Assembly (NCBI RefSeq): GCF_963583255.1
Contig: NC_084811.1
Span: 17,998,088-18,062,087, forward strand
Length of the DNA stretch: 64,000 nucleotides
Direction of reading: 5' to 3'
Source: Pyrus communis
Taxonomy: Eukaryota > Streptophyta > Magnoliopsida > Rosales > Rosaceae
A program made the position numbers and the translations under genes. The notes below the pieces were generated by a model. The model did not search any database. It saw only the letters and a list, made by a program, of their open reading frames with translations, and had not been told where the DNA came from. Each line of letters opens with the position of its first letter. The stretch's first letter is position 1. Shown here piece by piece: positions 45,901 to 57,598 of this stretch.

Positions 45901-46176
45901 GAACAAAATCAATCTTCGGCAGTAAACGTGCTCGAAGAAGATAACCAGAATAGGATAGATTCAGTCCATACGCCTCAGGAGCACGTTCATACCGAAGCGG
46001 AAAATAGTCCAATTGAAGACGTTCCAACGACTGATACTAGGTCTACTACTCTGGAAGACGACGACCAAGACCCGATGGGTCCCTCGATCCTCGAGCATAT
46101 GGATATCAGTATGGTCCATGTCTTACCAGCTGAGTTCCAACCAAGCACCCATCAGTCAAATTTCTTGGATGAGGAC
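42934..46176 (+). pseudogene. Tat-lineage gag and start of gag-pol, broken by stops
   Basis: One frame runs from the ATG at 42934 to 46176. It is interrupted by TAG at 43816, TAG at 44086, TAA at 44776 and TAA at 44827. The retrotransposon gag domain spans about 43500-44090 (LTELAFAWYINLP, then ARMAQASDESPMEYLTRFK). A His/Cys segment CKYHNSNKHATNNC follows near 44448. Downstream are a basic/Gln-rich linker and a long spacer before protease, open from 44926. At 46176 it is interrupted by E5 and resumes in frame at 62225. All four stops fit a C-to-T change at a CAA or CAG codon. The element is inactive by itself. Confidence 0.85.
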
Positions 46177-48663
46177 CGATGCGAGATTTATACGCGCACA
46201 AATTAAACCCTCTTTTCGTCAAATTGTAGTATATGTATAAGTAGGGATCGTTCTGGACCGGGGATTAGGAGGGATTGTTAATCACTTGGATTTGACTCAA
46301 AAACGTAAAAACAAAGTTAAAAACGTCACAAAGACTCAAAGAACTCAAAACAAGTTCAAAAGACTCAAAACTGCCTAAAAACACTAACTAGGCAGTTTCT
46401 GACCTTAAACCCAATGTTGGACGAATTTATGATTATGGCTTGATTCAAATGTAAAATAACAATATAAAACACTATACTAGACTCAAAGAATGCAAACTAA
46501 ACTTTAAAACACTAAAACAAACCAAAAGACTCAAAACAACACAAACACACTCAAATCTGCCTAAAAACCACTTTCTGGGCAGATTTGAGCACAAACACAA
46601 ATTTGGACGAATTTGTGTAACAAAATGACTCAAAACTCTTATAAACACAAACTAAGACACTTTCTAACTAAATTAGACAATAAAGTAAAGGGGGATTTTA
46701 ATTTGACGAAAATTGAAATAACGAAACAAGTTTAATAAACTAGACAGAATGTAAATATGAATGCGATGAAAATGAATGGATGAATGCTAGCTAGAAGGTT
46801 CTTCTCCACACATGTTACACTTACATAATAAAATGATTTCCAATTGCATTTCAATAAATTATGAAACTCATCACCCCGGGTTAATTAGGTCCGCTTAAAT
46901 TAACCGTCAAGTTTTCCTTAAGTTAATGAATTGGATGGGTTAGCGCAACGCAATTCACAACATTCTCCAAAAGTCCTTTACGTGAACAGCACAATAAAGA
47001 TACAATCAAAGATCATTAAGCATTATGAAAACTATAAGTGTTGACGAGGCAATCGTTACTATGGAATACGCATGAAACTCATGCCAAGAATTCATTTAAC
47101 GCGATTGTTTATAAGCAACCTCCACTACTTGTGAATATAAGTTCATAACGATTAGGTGAAACTCACTTATATTCTAGCGTCATATTCATGCATGAAAATT
47201 AAGCGTGCACTCTCAATAAACATACATAAATAAGTTATCAATCAAACGGTTAAACAAATTGAATCCACAACTTATGAAACGCAATTAGAAGTAATCAAAT
47301 CAAAATGCAAGCATAAACATTTATTTCAAATCCCCCCTAGCCAAGGGGGGTTTAGTTCCTTATGGTACAAAACAAAGAGAATCAAAGAAACACCTAAACA
47401 TTCCAACAACTCAAACTTGAATTGTATGAACGTTTAGGCACTCTTCTCTTCCATTCCTCATTCGTACAAAACAAAGAGTATTGAAATTAAACATTGAAAT
47501 CAAAGAAACACCTAAACATTCCAACAACTCAAACTTGAATTGTATGAACGTTTAGGCCCTCTTATCTTCCTCTTCGTTGTATCGCAAGGTCTAAGGATAG
47601 TTTGATGGTGTGAATGGTTTGGGGAGTGGTGGAGGAATGGAAGAGGAGTGGTGGAAATGGAAGGATGGTGTTTGGATTGTATGGGAGACTCACGGCACAA
47701 AGGGGGAAGTGTTTGTGGTATGTACAATGGATGAATTTCTGAAATGGAAGTGTTTATGGAATGGATGAATTTCTGGCACAAAGGCCTTATTTCTGTGGTG
47801 AATGGATCCCCCCCTTTGTGGCTGCAATGAAGGGTTATTTATAGGTGAAATGGGGGGAACATGACAGCTAGGAGGGTGGTGGAAATCTGGAATGGTGATG
47901 GGAGATGCAAGTGGCTGATTTATGCATGTGATTAAAGGGTGGAAATGCATGTGCTTTGAATAAGTGGCTGCATGTGCTGAAATGAATGTGTTTGCATGTG
48001 ACTTAAAGCTAGGGTGAATGATGATAAATGCATGTGGATGGAAATAATGAAGGGTGAATGTGCATGTGCTGCAATGGGTTGGGAAAACATGTGAGGGAAT
48101 GATTAAGGTGAATGAATAATGAAATGGGAAAGCATGTGCAAAAGGGGAATGCATGTGGCTGCAAGGTTTTGTGTTAGGTGATGGGTGCATGTTAAGTGAT
48201 AAGTGATTATGATAAGTGATATGATAAGTGATGATGATAAGTGATAAGTGATAAGTGATAAGTGATATGATATGTGGTTATGATAAGTGATAAGTGATAA
48301 GTGGTGATGATAAGTAATGATATGTGGGAGTGCGGCTGAAATGAAGGAGTGGAATGTTGGAATGTTATGCACGGCTAAGGAAATTGGAAAGGTTTAAATG
48401 TCCAAAAACTAAAGGGAACAAGGTTCCAACACTTTGGTCTTCAATTAGGTCTTCAATTTCGTCCAGCACTTTGGCGCCAAGCATAAGCTATCCATCCTTA
48501 GCCCAAAAGTGCTCCAAAAGTCTCCAAAATGCATCTTTTTGCTCCTTTAGCCCTTTGGACCTACAAACACACGAAAATAGCTTAAAGGACTAAAATAACT
48601 AAAGAAACATAACGTAAATGCACGAGAACAAGCCATTTAAGTCGCATGAATATGCTCCTATCA
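46177..48663 (-). mobile_element. E5 3' LTR (2487 bp)
   Basis: The + strand starts CGATGCGAGATTTATACG, where the other LTRs have TGATGCG, so the terminal base has changed. It ends CTCCTATCA. TATAAATA on the minus strand at 47836-47843. GATAAGTGAT repeats at 48190-48320. A duplicated 40-odd-bp block with TTGAATTGTATGAACGTTTA lies near 47400 and 47520. Confidence 0.93.
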
Positions 48664-48678
48664 AATACCCCCACACTT
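48664..48678 (-). promoter_or_regulatory. E5 polypurine tract
   Basis: AATACCCCCACACTT on the + strand, that is AAGTGTGGGGGTATT on the element strand, directly before the 3' LTR. Confidence 0.85.
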
Positions 48679-50345
48679 ATCTTTTGCTAGTCCTCGAGCA
48701 AAACAAAACAACAAAAGAACACGAAACTAGACAAAACGAACAAAACACAACCTACACCTTCCAACAATCGTCTCACGGATTTCCAATGCTCATGACAAGT
48801 TAAAAATCATTATTCCCACAGATTTTAGCCATCTTTACACTTAAGTACATTCTTAATCATAGTCACCACATACTAGTTCACATTTAAGCATTTAAAACCA
48901 TTTCGAATGTAGTAACATGCCTCAGAGAATTTCCTCAATTCCTTACTAGAATGCACTCTATTTTCACATAGATTATCTGACTACACACCCTACACTAGTT
49001 ATATGTGAGAGATTGATGTAAACATGAAAGACTAGTATCTCACATATGTTATAACAAAGAAAGCATTTTCTGGATTTACGATAATGACATGAATATGATC
49101 TCATGAATGGAATGCTACTACTTAGAATGAGAACCAGTGATTCCATAAGCTCATATCAATTCCAAACTCCACATATTGAACACATAACGATCAAGATAGA
49201 AGCATAAGGGTTGAAACGGGGCTAAAGGTGTTCGGCTAACAAAGAAAGGATAGGGAAAACAAACGTTCTTTAAGCAATAGTGAGCAAAGTATTGAATTAG
49301 GCACTTAGAATTCCCTTTAGAACGCAGAAGTCAACTTTGAACACCCAAGGGGAAGTCACACAAAACTTAGGGCCATATTCAAACTTTTTGGGCCCTTTCT
49401 TCAACAATCACACTTGTGAGTCCATTCTCACTTATTTTCATTCTTTTTCTTTCTTTTCTTCTTCTTTTTCTCACATTTTTTTTTCTTTTTCCCGTGCCTC
49501 CTTTAAGACTTAGGCACATACATACACACAAAAATCCCTTCCCCCACACTTATTTTCTGCAACATATTAATCAAAAGGAATTCATTTAAGTCATGCTCAC
49601 TATACTTCAAGAACAAGGGTATAGGAAAGTCCTACTCTAGGCTAGGTAAGGGGTGATGTGGTTAGCAAAGAAAATAGGCTAAACGAGGCTCAACGGGGTT
49701 AAAACTAATATATACGAAATATGGGAAGTAAGGCTATTTGGCTATGGTGGCAACAACACAACTTCATCTTGATATATATTATGCAATTCAATGTCATGCT
49801 TTGAATGAAACGGATATAAGTTCTAGCATTTAGTTCTATCATGATACAATTGCATTCTAAGTAGCAACCAAGCAAGGAATAATGAGATCATGCAACAACT
49901 TTAGAAAACAAAGAATCACAGAAAATAACTCTCCAAAGAAAGTAATGGCTCGAGTCTCACAGGGATGTAGCGTTATTATGAGTTTCTTCCTTCAAGCATG
50001 TTACAAAAACGAATTTTTTCTTTTATGATTGCATGTGAAGTCATACATTATAACCATAACCAAGCATATACCAAGAGTAAATCAAACTTTAATCCATGTT
50101 TATAACTCTCTTTAACAGTCATGCAATTACAAACCAAATCCTTATCATTGTGTTGGAAGGTACCCTAAGACACAAACACACAAAAACGACTCAAAACACT
50201 CTTTTTAGGCTTTTCAAAACATGTTTTTCAAATTTTTATGTGATTTTCGGAGTTATAAAACAAAACATACTAAAACACTCTAAAACAACTTAAAAACACC
50301 TTAAAACAGCAAGGAACAACATTTGAAGTTATGGGTGATAAAATC
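48679..50345 (-). mobile_element. E5 3' non-coding region, part 1
   Basis: It is collinear with E4 16128-17790. A second purine tract (TTCCCCCACACTTATTTT on +) lies near 49550. A pyrimidine-rich stretch (49440-49490) replaces the long T run of E4. It is interrupted at 50345 by E6 within GATAAAATC|CCACGAATTTGC. No coding sequence. Confidence 0.85.
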
Positions 50346-52510
50346 TGATAGGAGCATATTCATGCGACTTAATTAGCTTGTTCTCGTGCATTTATGTTGT
50401 GTTTACTTAGCTATTTTAGTGTTTAAGGCTACTTTTGTGTATTTTCAGATTATAAGGCCAAAGTGTGCAAGAAGATGCAAATTGGAGTCTTTTGGAGCGA
50501 AAGAGGAATGAATGAGTTGAAGACTTGAAGAAACGATGAATTCTTACCAAAACGAAAATTCCTACTCAAACAAGGTTTCCTATTTGAAGTAGGAAAGTTA
50601 ACCCTAGGTTTCCCGTTTTGGTAACCTTTCCTAATCTAAACGTCCGTATTTTCTAGCCACTTTGTAGGCCTTGTATGCACTTTAGGACACAAAACCAAGG
50701 CCCTAGCCCACTTTATAGCCCAAGCCGTACCCTTTTAGTTTAACCCTAGCTGACCTAATTCATTCCATTCATTCAAATTTAAATCAATCATTCACCCTAA
50801 TCACCCTATTTTCCCCATGTAGCCGCACCATATTCATGGACTTTAACATTCACACATTTTTCCAATACGCCGCAGCCACCATACCATTTTTCTCCATTCA
50901 ATCCGCAACTTTTCATTCATATTAATCATGGACCCTAATTTCCCCTAAGCCGTGACTCCCATCAGCCACTTAAAAACCTAAATCATAACCCTTTGCCGCA
51001 GCAACATCTCCCATTATTTTTATAAGCCGTGGCCCCCATTTATTTTTGACCCTAATATATTCCTATTATTCTAAACAGCTGCACTGGAGTCCCAAAACCA
51101 TTATTCACCCTAAAAATCCCTAAGCCGTGACCCCCCATTATTTTCATTATTATTCAGCCGTCACTCTCATTCTCCCATTCATTCAATCCGCTGCCATTCA
51201 TTCAATTGATAAAACCATTCAGATTTTCACCTTTTGACTAACCCTAAATGATAATTCATTGACCCTAACACACCATTCATCCATCCGCAGCCACCATCAC
51301 AGATTCTTTCCTATTTTCCTCCCAAAACCGTGCAGCCACTCTACCCTTCCGCCACCATTACAGCCACCTTACACACCTTCCTACATCACCCCACACCATT
51401 GCCGCACCACCTTTCTTCCCTAAATCCATCCCCAACCCAAAATAACATCCAAATAAACCCACACAACATCTCTGCCGCAGCAAGGAGAAGAGGAAAGAGG
51501 AGCTTGGACGCGCCGAAATTCAAGTGGATTCGTTGGGCGTTCTAGGTGTAATCAATCCTTTGTGCTTTATGTTTAAATTCAATTGTATTTCTCTTTTTGT
51601 GAACATGAGAGGCTAAACCCCCTAGTTAGCTAGGGGGTGATTCGAAACCATGATTATATATGTGAAATAAGTTGATTACTTCCAATTATCGTTGCATAAG
51701 TTTTGAATACAATTTGCTTAAACCGTTTGATTTAGAACTTATTCTTGTATGTTGATTGAGAGTGCACGCTTAATTTGCATGCTTGAATTTGATGCTAAGA
51801 TATAAGTTTGTTTCACCTAATCGTTATGAATTTATATTCACAAGTAGTGAAGGTTGCTAGTCACGATCATGTTAAGTAGATTCCTGGTAAGCGTATCATG
51901 CTTTTCATAGTTACAAATGCCTTGTCGATGCTTATGATTTCCAAAGAACGTAATGATTCTAACTTATATCTTTATCATGCTGTTCATATAGAGAATTTGT
52001 TAGGAATAATTTGTTTGCGATGCATATTCATCCAATTCAATGATTCTAGGGAAATCTGAAGGTTAATTTAAGCGGACCTAATTAACTTGGAGTGTCGAGG
52101 TTCATAACTTATTGGATTGATAATTGGAAATTGATTTACGTTGCATATATTTCATGTGTGGAGAAGAACCCCTTAGCTATCCCATCATCCATTGATTCAT
52201 CCGAATTTTGTCTTAAAATCTATTTTCTTTACAATCTGCCCATTTAGTTTAAATTCATCCAACCACAATCCCCCCATATTTTGTTGAGTCGTAGTCATTC
52301 GTATTTGTTTTATTTTGTGTTTTTAAGCATTTGGAGTCATAAACACTTTCAAATTCGACCAAATTAAATTTTAGTTTTTGTGTTTTTGAGTCAATTCAAA
52401 TTAGATTAGCACCCCTAGTTAATCCCCGGTTAGAACGATCCCTACTTACTTCATTACTACAATTGTCACAAATAGGGTTTAATTTGTGTGTCAACATAAT
52501 TTTCACATCA
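50346..52510 (+). mobile_element. E6 5' LTR (2165 bp)
   Basis: It runs from TGATAGGAGC to TTTTCACATCA and is followed by AATT and the PBS. It belongs to the same subfamily as the E2 LTR, with many AGCCG(T/C) motifs between 50800 and 51480 and the GCAGCAAGGAGAAG block near 51480. Confidence 0.9.
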
Positions 52511-52515
52511 AATTT

Positions 52516-52553
52516 TGGCGCCGATGCCGGGGATTAGCAAAGTTGCTAATCCC
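52516..52553 (+). promoter_or_regulatory. E6 PBS and perfect stem-loop
   Basis: TGGCGCCGATGCCGGGGA (52516-52533) matches tRNA-Asp with one mismatch. GGGATTAGCAA / TTGCTAATCCC (52530-52553) is a perfect 11-bp inverted repeat with a 2-base spacer, the best-preserved copy of this structure here. Confidence 0.85.
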
Positions 52554-52722
52554 TTGTCTTGAGTCTTGTTTAAATTGTTTACTTTCTGTTTTGTTTTAAT
52601 TTTTTGCACCGTGTGTGTGTGTTTTGTTTTTGTGCCGTGTGTGGCACCTTATTTCCTTACTTGTGCCGAGTCTATTAGGTTGATTGCTAACCTTGTTTGC
52701 TCTTGTGTGCAGGTACTAGTTT

Positions 52723-55515
52723 ATGACCCGTGGCTCACAACCTGTTCGTGAGCATATCTCCGACTTTGACAGTGATTTCGAGAGGATTTTGAGAAGGAAA
52801 AAGAAATCGCAAGCGTCTAATCCTCCTAGTCCCGAACCTGAATTAGAAGAGCAAGAAGTTGAAGTTGAGGTTGAAGAGGAGGCCACGGATTGGGTTGAAG
52901 AGGAAGTACCAACCATGGCAGTGGACAATCGAACCATCAAGGAGCTTTCTGCCTCGGGTTTGGCCAATGCAGCACCTCTTTGCATCCAATACCCTAGGGC
53001 AGCCCCTGAGAAGACCGATGAATTTGAGTTGAAGTCCAGCTTGCTCCACCATATTCCGAAATACCATGGGTTGGCCATGGAGGATCCGAACAAGCATCTA
53101 AAGGAATTCGAGGTGGTGTGCTCAAGTATGACACCGGTGAACGTGGACAACAACATATTGAAGATGAAGGCTTTTCCTTTTTCTTTGGTGGAGAAGGCCA
53201 AGGATTGGTTGTATGAGTTAGCTCCCGGAACTGTCACATCATGGGAGAGTATGAAGCGAGCCTTCTTAGAGAAGTTCTTTCCGACATCACGAGTCATTCT
53301 TCTTCGCAAGAAGATTAGTGGAATTCAGCAAAGCCAAGGTGAATCTTTTCCTACGTATTACGAACGTTTTAAATCTCTTGTTGCTTCCTGTCCACAGCAC
53401 CAGATGAAGGAGGAGCTACTTCTTCAATATTTTTACGAAGGCCTTTTACCACTTGAACGGCAAATGTTGGATGCATCCGCGGGAGGAGCTCTAGTGGACA
53501 AGACGCCTAGGGATGCCAAAACTCTCATTGCCAATCGAGCACTCAATGCACAACAATATGAAGGTGTTGGGCAGAGAGACACCCCACGACCACAACATGT
53601 AAATGAGGTAAGTTCTATTTCTGAGTTACAATCCCAAATGGCTAACCTTACGTCTATGTTATCGCAATTTGTTGAAGGCCCTAAGACGCAAGGAACTACA
53701 ATCTGTGGTGTATGCTCCATTCAAGGACACCAATCTGATCAATGCCCTCAATTAATTGAGAACGAAGGGTGGGAATCTGCCAATGCCGTGGGCTTTGGGA
53801 ATCAGAACCAACCAAGGGGTGATCCTTTCTCCAACACATACAATCAGGGATGGTGTGACCACCCCAATTTCAGATGGAGAGATGCACCACAATATGGCCA
53901 ACAAAGTGGATTCCGACAACCCCCGGGTTTCTTTCCAAGGCCAATGGCACCACAACCACCTCCTCAAGCACAATCATCCCAAACCAACTCAGGTACGTCT
54001 ATGAATGACAACAAAACATATCAGTTACTAACCACAATGGCGCAGGGAATGCAGAACCAAGCAAAGGAGGTTAATGAGCTAAAGAAGCAAATGGGCCAAA
54101 TGGCCGAATTTTTGGGACAATTCCGTGAAAATGGTAAGTTACCAAGTACTACGGTGGTCAATCCCAAGGGTGGTTTCGAAACGGCCAATGCAATCACCTT
54201 GAGAAGTGGAAAAGAAGTTGGCATTACATCCAAACCATCACCATCAAGCCCCGAAGAGGATGAAAAACGGAGAATTGAAGAAGAGGAAGCAAGACAACCC
54301 ACGACAAAGGTGGACATACCTTTGCCACAAGCTTTTAAAGATCCCAACTTGTCCAATTTGACCAAAAAGGGTAAGAATGTGTCAAATTCGGTTCCTACTA
54401 ATGTGATTCCACAAAACGTGCCTTTTCCTAGCAGGTTTATGCAAACAAAGAAGGAGGAGCAGGAGAAAGACATTCTGGAGATGTTTAGGAAGGTCCAAGT
54501 AAACATTCCTTTACTTGATGCCATTAAGCAAGTGCCCAGGTATGCAAAGTTTTTAAAAGAGTTATGCACAACTAGGAAAAGAATTTCAAACAAAGAAGTT
54601 GTGAAAGTGAGTGAAAATGTATCAGCGGTTTTGCAACGAAAGTTGCCTCCAAAATGTAAGGATCCAGGGAGCTTTACTATCCCATGCACAATTGGAAACA
54701 CGAGATTTAAACAATGCATGTTAGATTTAGGTGCTTCTATTAATGTCATGCCATATTCCATTTATGCATCTATGAACCTTGGTGAGTTAAAACAAGATGG
54801 TGTTATAATTCAGTTGGCCGATCGTTCTAATGTTTATCCCAAGGGAGTCCTTGAGGATGTTTTAGTGCAGGTCAATCATCTCATCTTTCCTGCAGATTTT
54901 TATGTCTTAGAAGTGGAGGATTCGAGCGATGCTCCATCATTGCCACTCTTGCTAGGCCGTCCGTTCATGAAAACAGCTCAAACAAAGATCGATGTGGCCA
55001 AGGGAGCACTAACAATGGAGTTTGGTGGTGAAATAATTAAATTCAATGTTTATGACTCTAGTAAGAATCATAACGATAGTCATTCTTGTTTTGTTGTAGA
55101 TATGCATAAGGACAAAGGGCCAAAAGGATCCACACTTACCATGAAGGATGTATCAAGCACCACCAGTGGAGAAGAACTTGGAGTGATTGCCCTGCAACCA
55201 CCCAATATGGCCGAAACTTCAAATGGGGACATTGTTGATAGGGCTGCCGATTTTGAGCTTTCACTACAATACGTTTGTAAGTTGCCAAGCCCAATTCCAA
55301 TACCCATTTCAAATAATAGGTTGTTACCTTCTGTGATGCAGGTGAGCAACCGATTTAAAGGTGGTGGGAGCAGTTACATGGACGTTCGGAACCGAAGCAC
55401 CACCATCAGGGAGGATCATTATCCCCGCCCATTCATTGAGCCGTATTATGGAAGTGTTGAAGGGCATGTTGTGGAGAAGATCCCATTCCATGCCGTGAGC
55501 CCTAGTGGAGTTTAA
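52723..55515 (+). CDS. E6 gag-protease polyprotein, 930 aa
   Basis: The ATG follows TGTGCAGGTACTAGTTT, the family leader end. The N-terminal start MTRGSQPVREHISDFDSDFE matches E2. The gag core ([20 protein letters not shown]) is at about residues 160-290, the zinc knuckle C-x2-C-x4-H-x4-C begins at Cys328, and a Gln/Pro-rich linker follows. Acidic [12 protein letters not shown] and [13 protein letters not shown] segments come next, then aspartic protease DLGAS at 668-672 and LLLGRPFMKTA near 745. After LLPSVMQVSN, where E2 continues to RT, the frame turns into about 60 unrelated residues and stops. It would make capsid, nucleocapsid and protease but no RT or integrase. It is the most complete gag in the window and could in principle package relatives. 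Confidence 0.9.
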   Translation: MTRGSQPVREHISDFDSDFERILRRKKKSQASNPPSPEPELEEQEVEVEVEEEATDWVEEEVPTMAVDNRTIKELSASGLANAAPLCIQYPRAAPEKTDEFELKSSLLHHIPKYHGLAMEDPNKHLKEFEVVCSSMTPVNVDNNILKMKAFPFSLVEKAKDWLYELAPGTVTSWESMKRAFLEKFFPTSRVILLRKKISGIQQSQGESFPTYYERFKSLVASCPQHQMKEELLLQYFYEGLLPLERQMLDASAGGALVDKTPRDAKTLIANRALNAQQYEGVGQRDTPRPQHVNEVSSISELQSQMANLTSMLSQFVEGPKTQGTTICGVCSIQGHQSDQCPQLIENEGWESANAVGFGNQNQPRGDPFSNTYNQGWCDHPNFRWRDAPQYGQQSGFRQPPGFFPRPMAPQPPPQAQSSQTNSGTSMNDNKTYQLLTTMAQGMQNQAKEVNELKKQMGQMAEFLGQFRENGKLPSTTVVNPKGGFETANAITLRSGKEVGITSKPSPSSPEEDEKRRIEEEEARQPTTKVDIPLPQAFKDPNLSNLTKKGKNVSNSVPTNVIPQNVPFPSRFMQTKKEEQEKDILEMFRKVQVNIPLLDAIKQVPRYAKFLKELCTTRKRISNKEVVKVSENVSAVLQRKLPPKCKDPGSFTIPCTIGNTRFKQCMLDLGASINVMPYSIYASMNLGELKQDGVIIQLADRSNVYPKGVLEDVLVQVNHLIFPADFYVLEVEDSSDAPSLPLLLGRPFMKTAQTKIDVAKGALTMEFGGEIIKFNVYDSSKNHNDSHSCFVVDMHKDKGPKGSTLTMKDVSSTTSGEELGVIALQPPNMAETSNGDIVDRAADFELSLQYVCKLPSPIPIPISNNRLLPSVMQVSNRFKGGGSSYMDVRNRSTTIREDHYPRPFIEPYYGSVEGHVVEKIPFHAVSPSGV

Positions 55516-57352
55516 AAGAAGGTCTCGTCCGGCTGGAAGACGTTAAAGCAAGCGCTACTTGGGAGGCAACCCATGCAATCAACAAAGGAAAACTTGGGAA
55601 TCGCTCCACACTCAGATTTGCGTCCCTAAACCCTTTCCTTCGTTGCTTACTTTATGTTATGTGTAATGTGTTCAATTGTGTCTAAAACATTGAGGACAAT
55701 GTTTCGTTTAAGTGTGGGGGGGTAACATTCTGTTTTGAGATATTTTGTGCATGAAATTCGTAGGGTATTACCACCTAACATGTCTAAACTTGTTTCCCAC
55801 TGTTTTTAAGTGTTTTTAAGCTATTTTAGAGTGTTTTAGTGTGTGTTAACTTAACAATCCGAAAATACCATAAAAATTTGAAAAATTGTTTTGAAAAACC
55901 CAAAAAGAGTTGTTTTTGTGTGTTTGTTTGTGTCGTAGGTCACCTTCCAACACAATGATGAGGATTTGGTTTTTAATTGCATGATGGTTAAAGAAAGTTA
56001 CAAACATGGATGGACGTTTGATATACTCTTTGGTTTATGCTTGTTTGTAGTTATAGTTTACGAATTCACATGTAATCACAAGGAAAAAAAAATTAGTTTT
56101 TGTAACATGCTTGAAGGAAGGAACTTAAACAAACGCTACATCCCGGTGAGACTTGAGCCTAAACATTTATTTGGAGAGTAATAATCTATGCATCATTGTT
56201 TTCTAAAGTCGTTGCATGATCTCATTATTCATTGCTTGGTTACTACTTAGAAGGCGTTTCATCACTTAGTTCCAAATGCTAGAACTCATGCCCATTTCAT
56301 TCAAAGCATGTTATTGATTTGCATAACACATATTCAAGATGAAGTTGTGTAGTGGCCACTATCAAAGCCAAACAATCATGTGCCTTCACTCATTTTGTGT
56401 TTAAGTTTAACCCCATTGAGCCGTGTTAGCCATGTTCTTTGTTAACCCATATCATCCTCACCTAGCCTAGATTAGGATCATCCGTACCCTTGTTCTTGAA
56501 GCATAGTAAGCATGAATGAATTCCTTTTGATTAATGTGTTGCAGAAAATAAGTGTGGGGGAAGGATTATTGATACGAGTTTATGTGCCATAGGCATGGTT
56601 AGAAAAAAAAAAAAACAAAAAAAAAAAAAAAAAACAAAAAGAAAATACCTACCTTTCCTTGTTAGCCAATACCCCAAGCCCCGTTTGTGTGGGGGAAGGA
56701 TTATTGATACGAGTTTATTCTAAGTCTCAATTTCATTTCTTTGCTTGCTATTGCTTAAAGAACTTTTGTTTATCCCTACCTTTCCTTGTTAGCCAATACC
56801 CCAAGCCCCGTTACAACCCTTGACTTCTATCTTGAGTGTTGTGCATTTCAATTGTGGAGTTTGAATTTGGTATGAGCATATGGTGTCACTGGTTCTCGCA
56901 TCTAAGTAGTAGCATTCCATTCATGAGATCATATGTAAACACGTTTAATTACTCCAGAAATTGCTTTCTCTGTTATAACATATGTGAGTACTAGTCTTTC
57001 ATGTTTACATCAATCTTCTCATATATAACTAGTGTAGGGTGTGTAGTCAGAAAATCTGAGTGAAAATTGAGTGCATAACTAGTGAGGAATTGAGGGAATT
57101 CTCTAAGGCATGTTACTACATTCAAAATGTGTTTTAATTGATTAAATGCGAACTAGTGAATGGTGACTATGATTAAGTATGTGCTTGAGGGGAAGGAAGA
57201 CTAAAAGCTATGTGAGTAATGATCTTTGACATGTCATGTTTCATTGGAAATCCCTGAGGCAAACGTTGGAAGGTTTAGGTTATGTTTTGTTTGTTTTGTT
57301 TTGTTTTGTTTAGTTTAGTTGTTTTGTTTTGCTCGAGGACTGGCAAAAGTTA
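55516..57352 (+). mobile_element. E6 3' non-coding region
   Basis: GCGCTACTTGGGAGGCAACC (55551-55570) then CATGCA is the empty-site form of the place where the cassette sits in E3 and E5. It also holds the stem-loop 55685-55704, purine tracts near 55710 and 56547, and a partly duplicated third near 56687 with GGGGGAAGGATTATTGATAC. An interrupted A run lies at 56603-56640. The terminal tract is missing. Confidence 0.85.
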
Positions 57353-57598
57353 AAATCCCACGAATTTGCATCAAAATAAACTTAGTTACCCCCCCCCCCC
57401 CCACACTTAAATCAAACATTGTCCTCAATGTTTTAAGCATAGATTCACACAAAACATAAGTAAACACACAAAAAGCACTTAAACATACTAAACATAGCAG
57501 AATGTAACTAACAAAGAGAAGAGTTTAGGGACGCAAATCTGGTTATGGAGTGTAAATTCCCTCTTCTCCTTGGTGATTGCATGGGTTGATCTTGATGA
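57353..57598 (-). mobile_element. E5 3' non-coding region, part 2
   Basis: It resumes AAATCCCACGAATTTGCAT. A C run of about 14 with CACACTTAAATC is the reverse of the first purine tract, next to the stem-loop at 57414-57433. CAGATTTGCGTCCCTAAAC is present in reverse near 57520. It ends at the cassette border TGCATGGGTTG (57588-57598). Confidence 0.85.

Larger units (their letters stand above)
50346..57352 (+). mobile_element. E6: forward Athila-like element with gag-protease only, no 3' LTR
   Basis: It begins with LTR TGATAGGAGCATATT at 50346. PBS, gag-protease ORF and 3' non-coding region follow. It stops at 57352 after CTCGAGGACTGGCAAAAGTTA, exactly where the terminal polypurine tract and 3' LTR should begin. 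AAATC occurs at the left edge (50341-50345) and at the right (57353-57357), and the E5 sequence resumes in register. RT, RNase H and integrase are deleted. Loss of the 3' LTR with retention of an apparent TSD is odd and may reflect microhomology repair. Confidence 0.85.

Noticed and set aside
48190..48320. GATAAGTGAT and similar arrays as a CRISPR-like or centromeric satellite.
   Set aside because: Units are about 10 bp, lack unique spacers and lie inside LTRs; they are simple LTR repeats.
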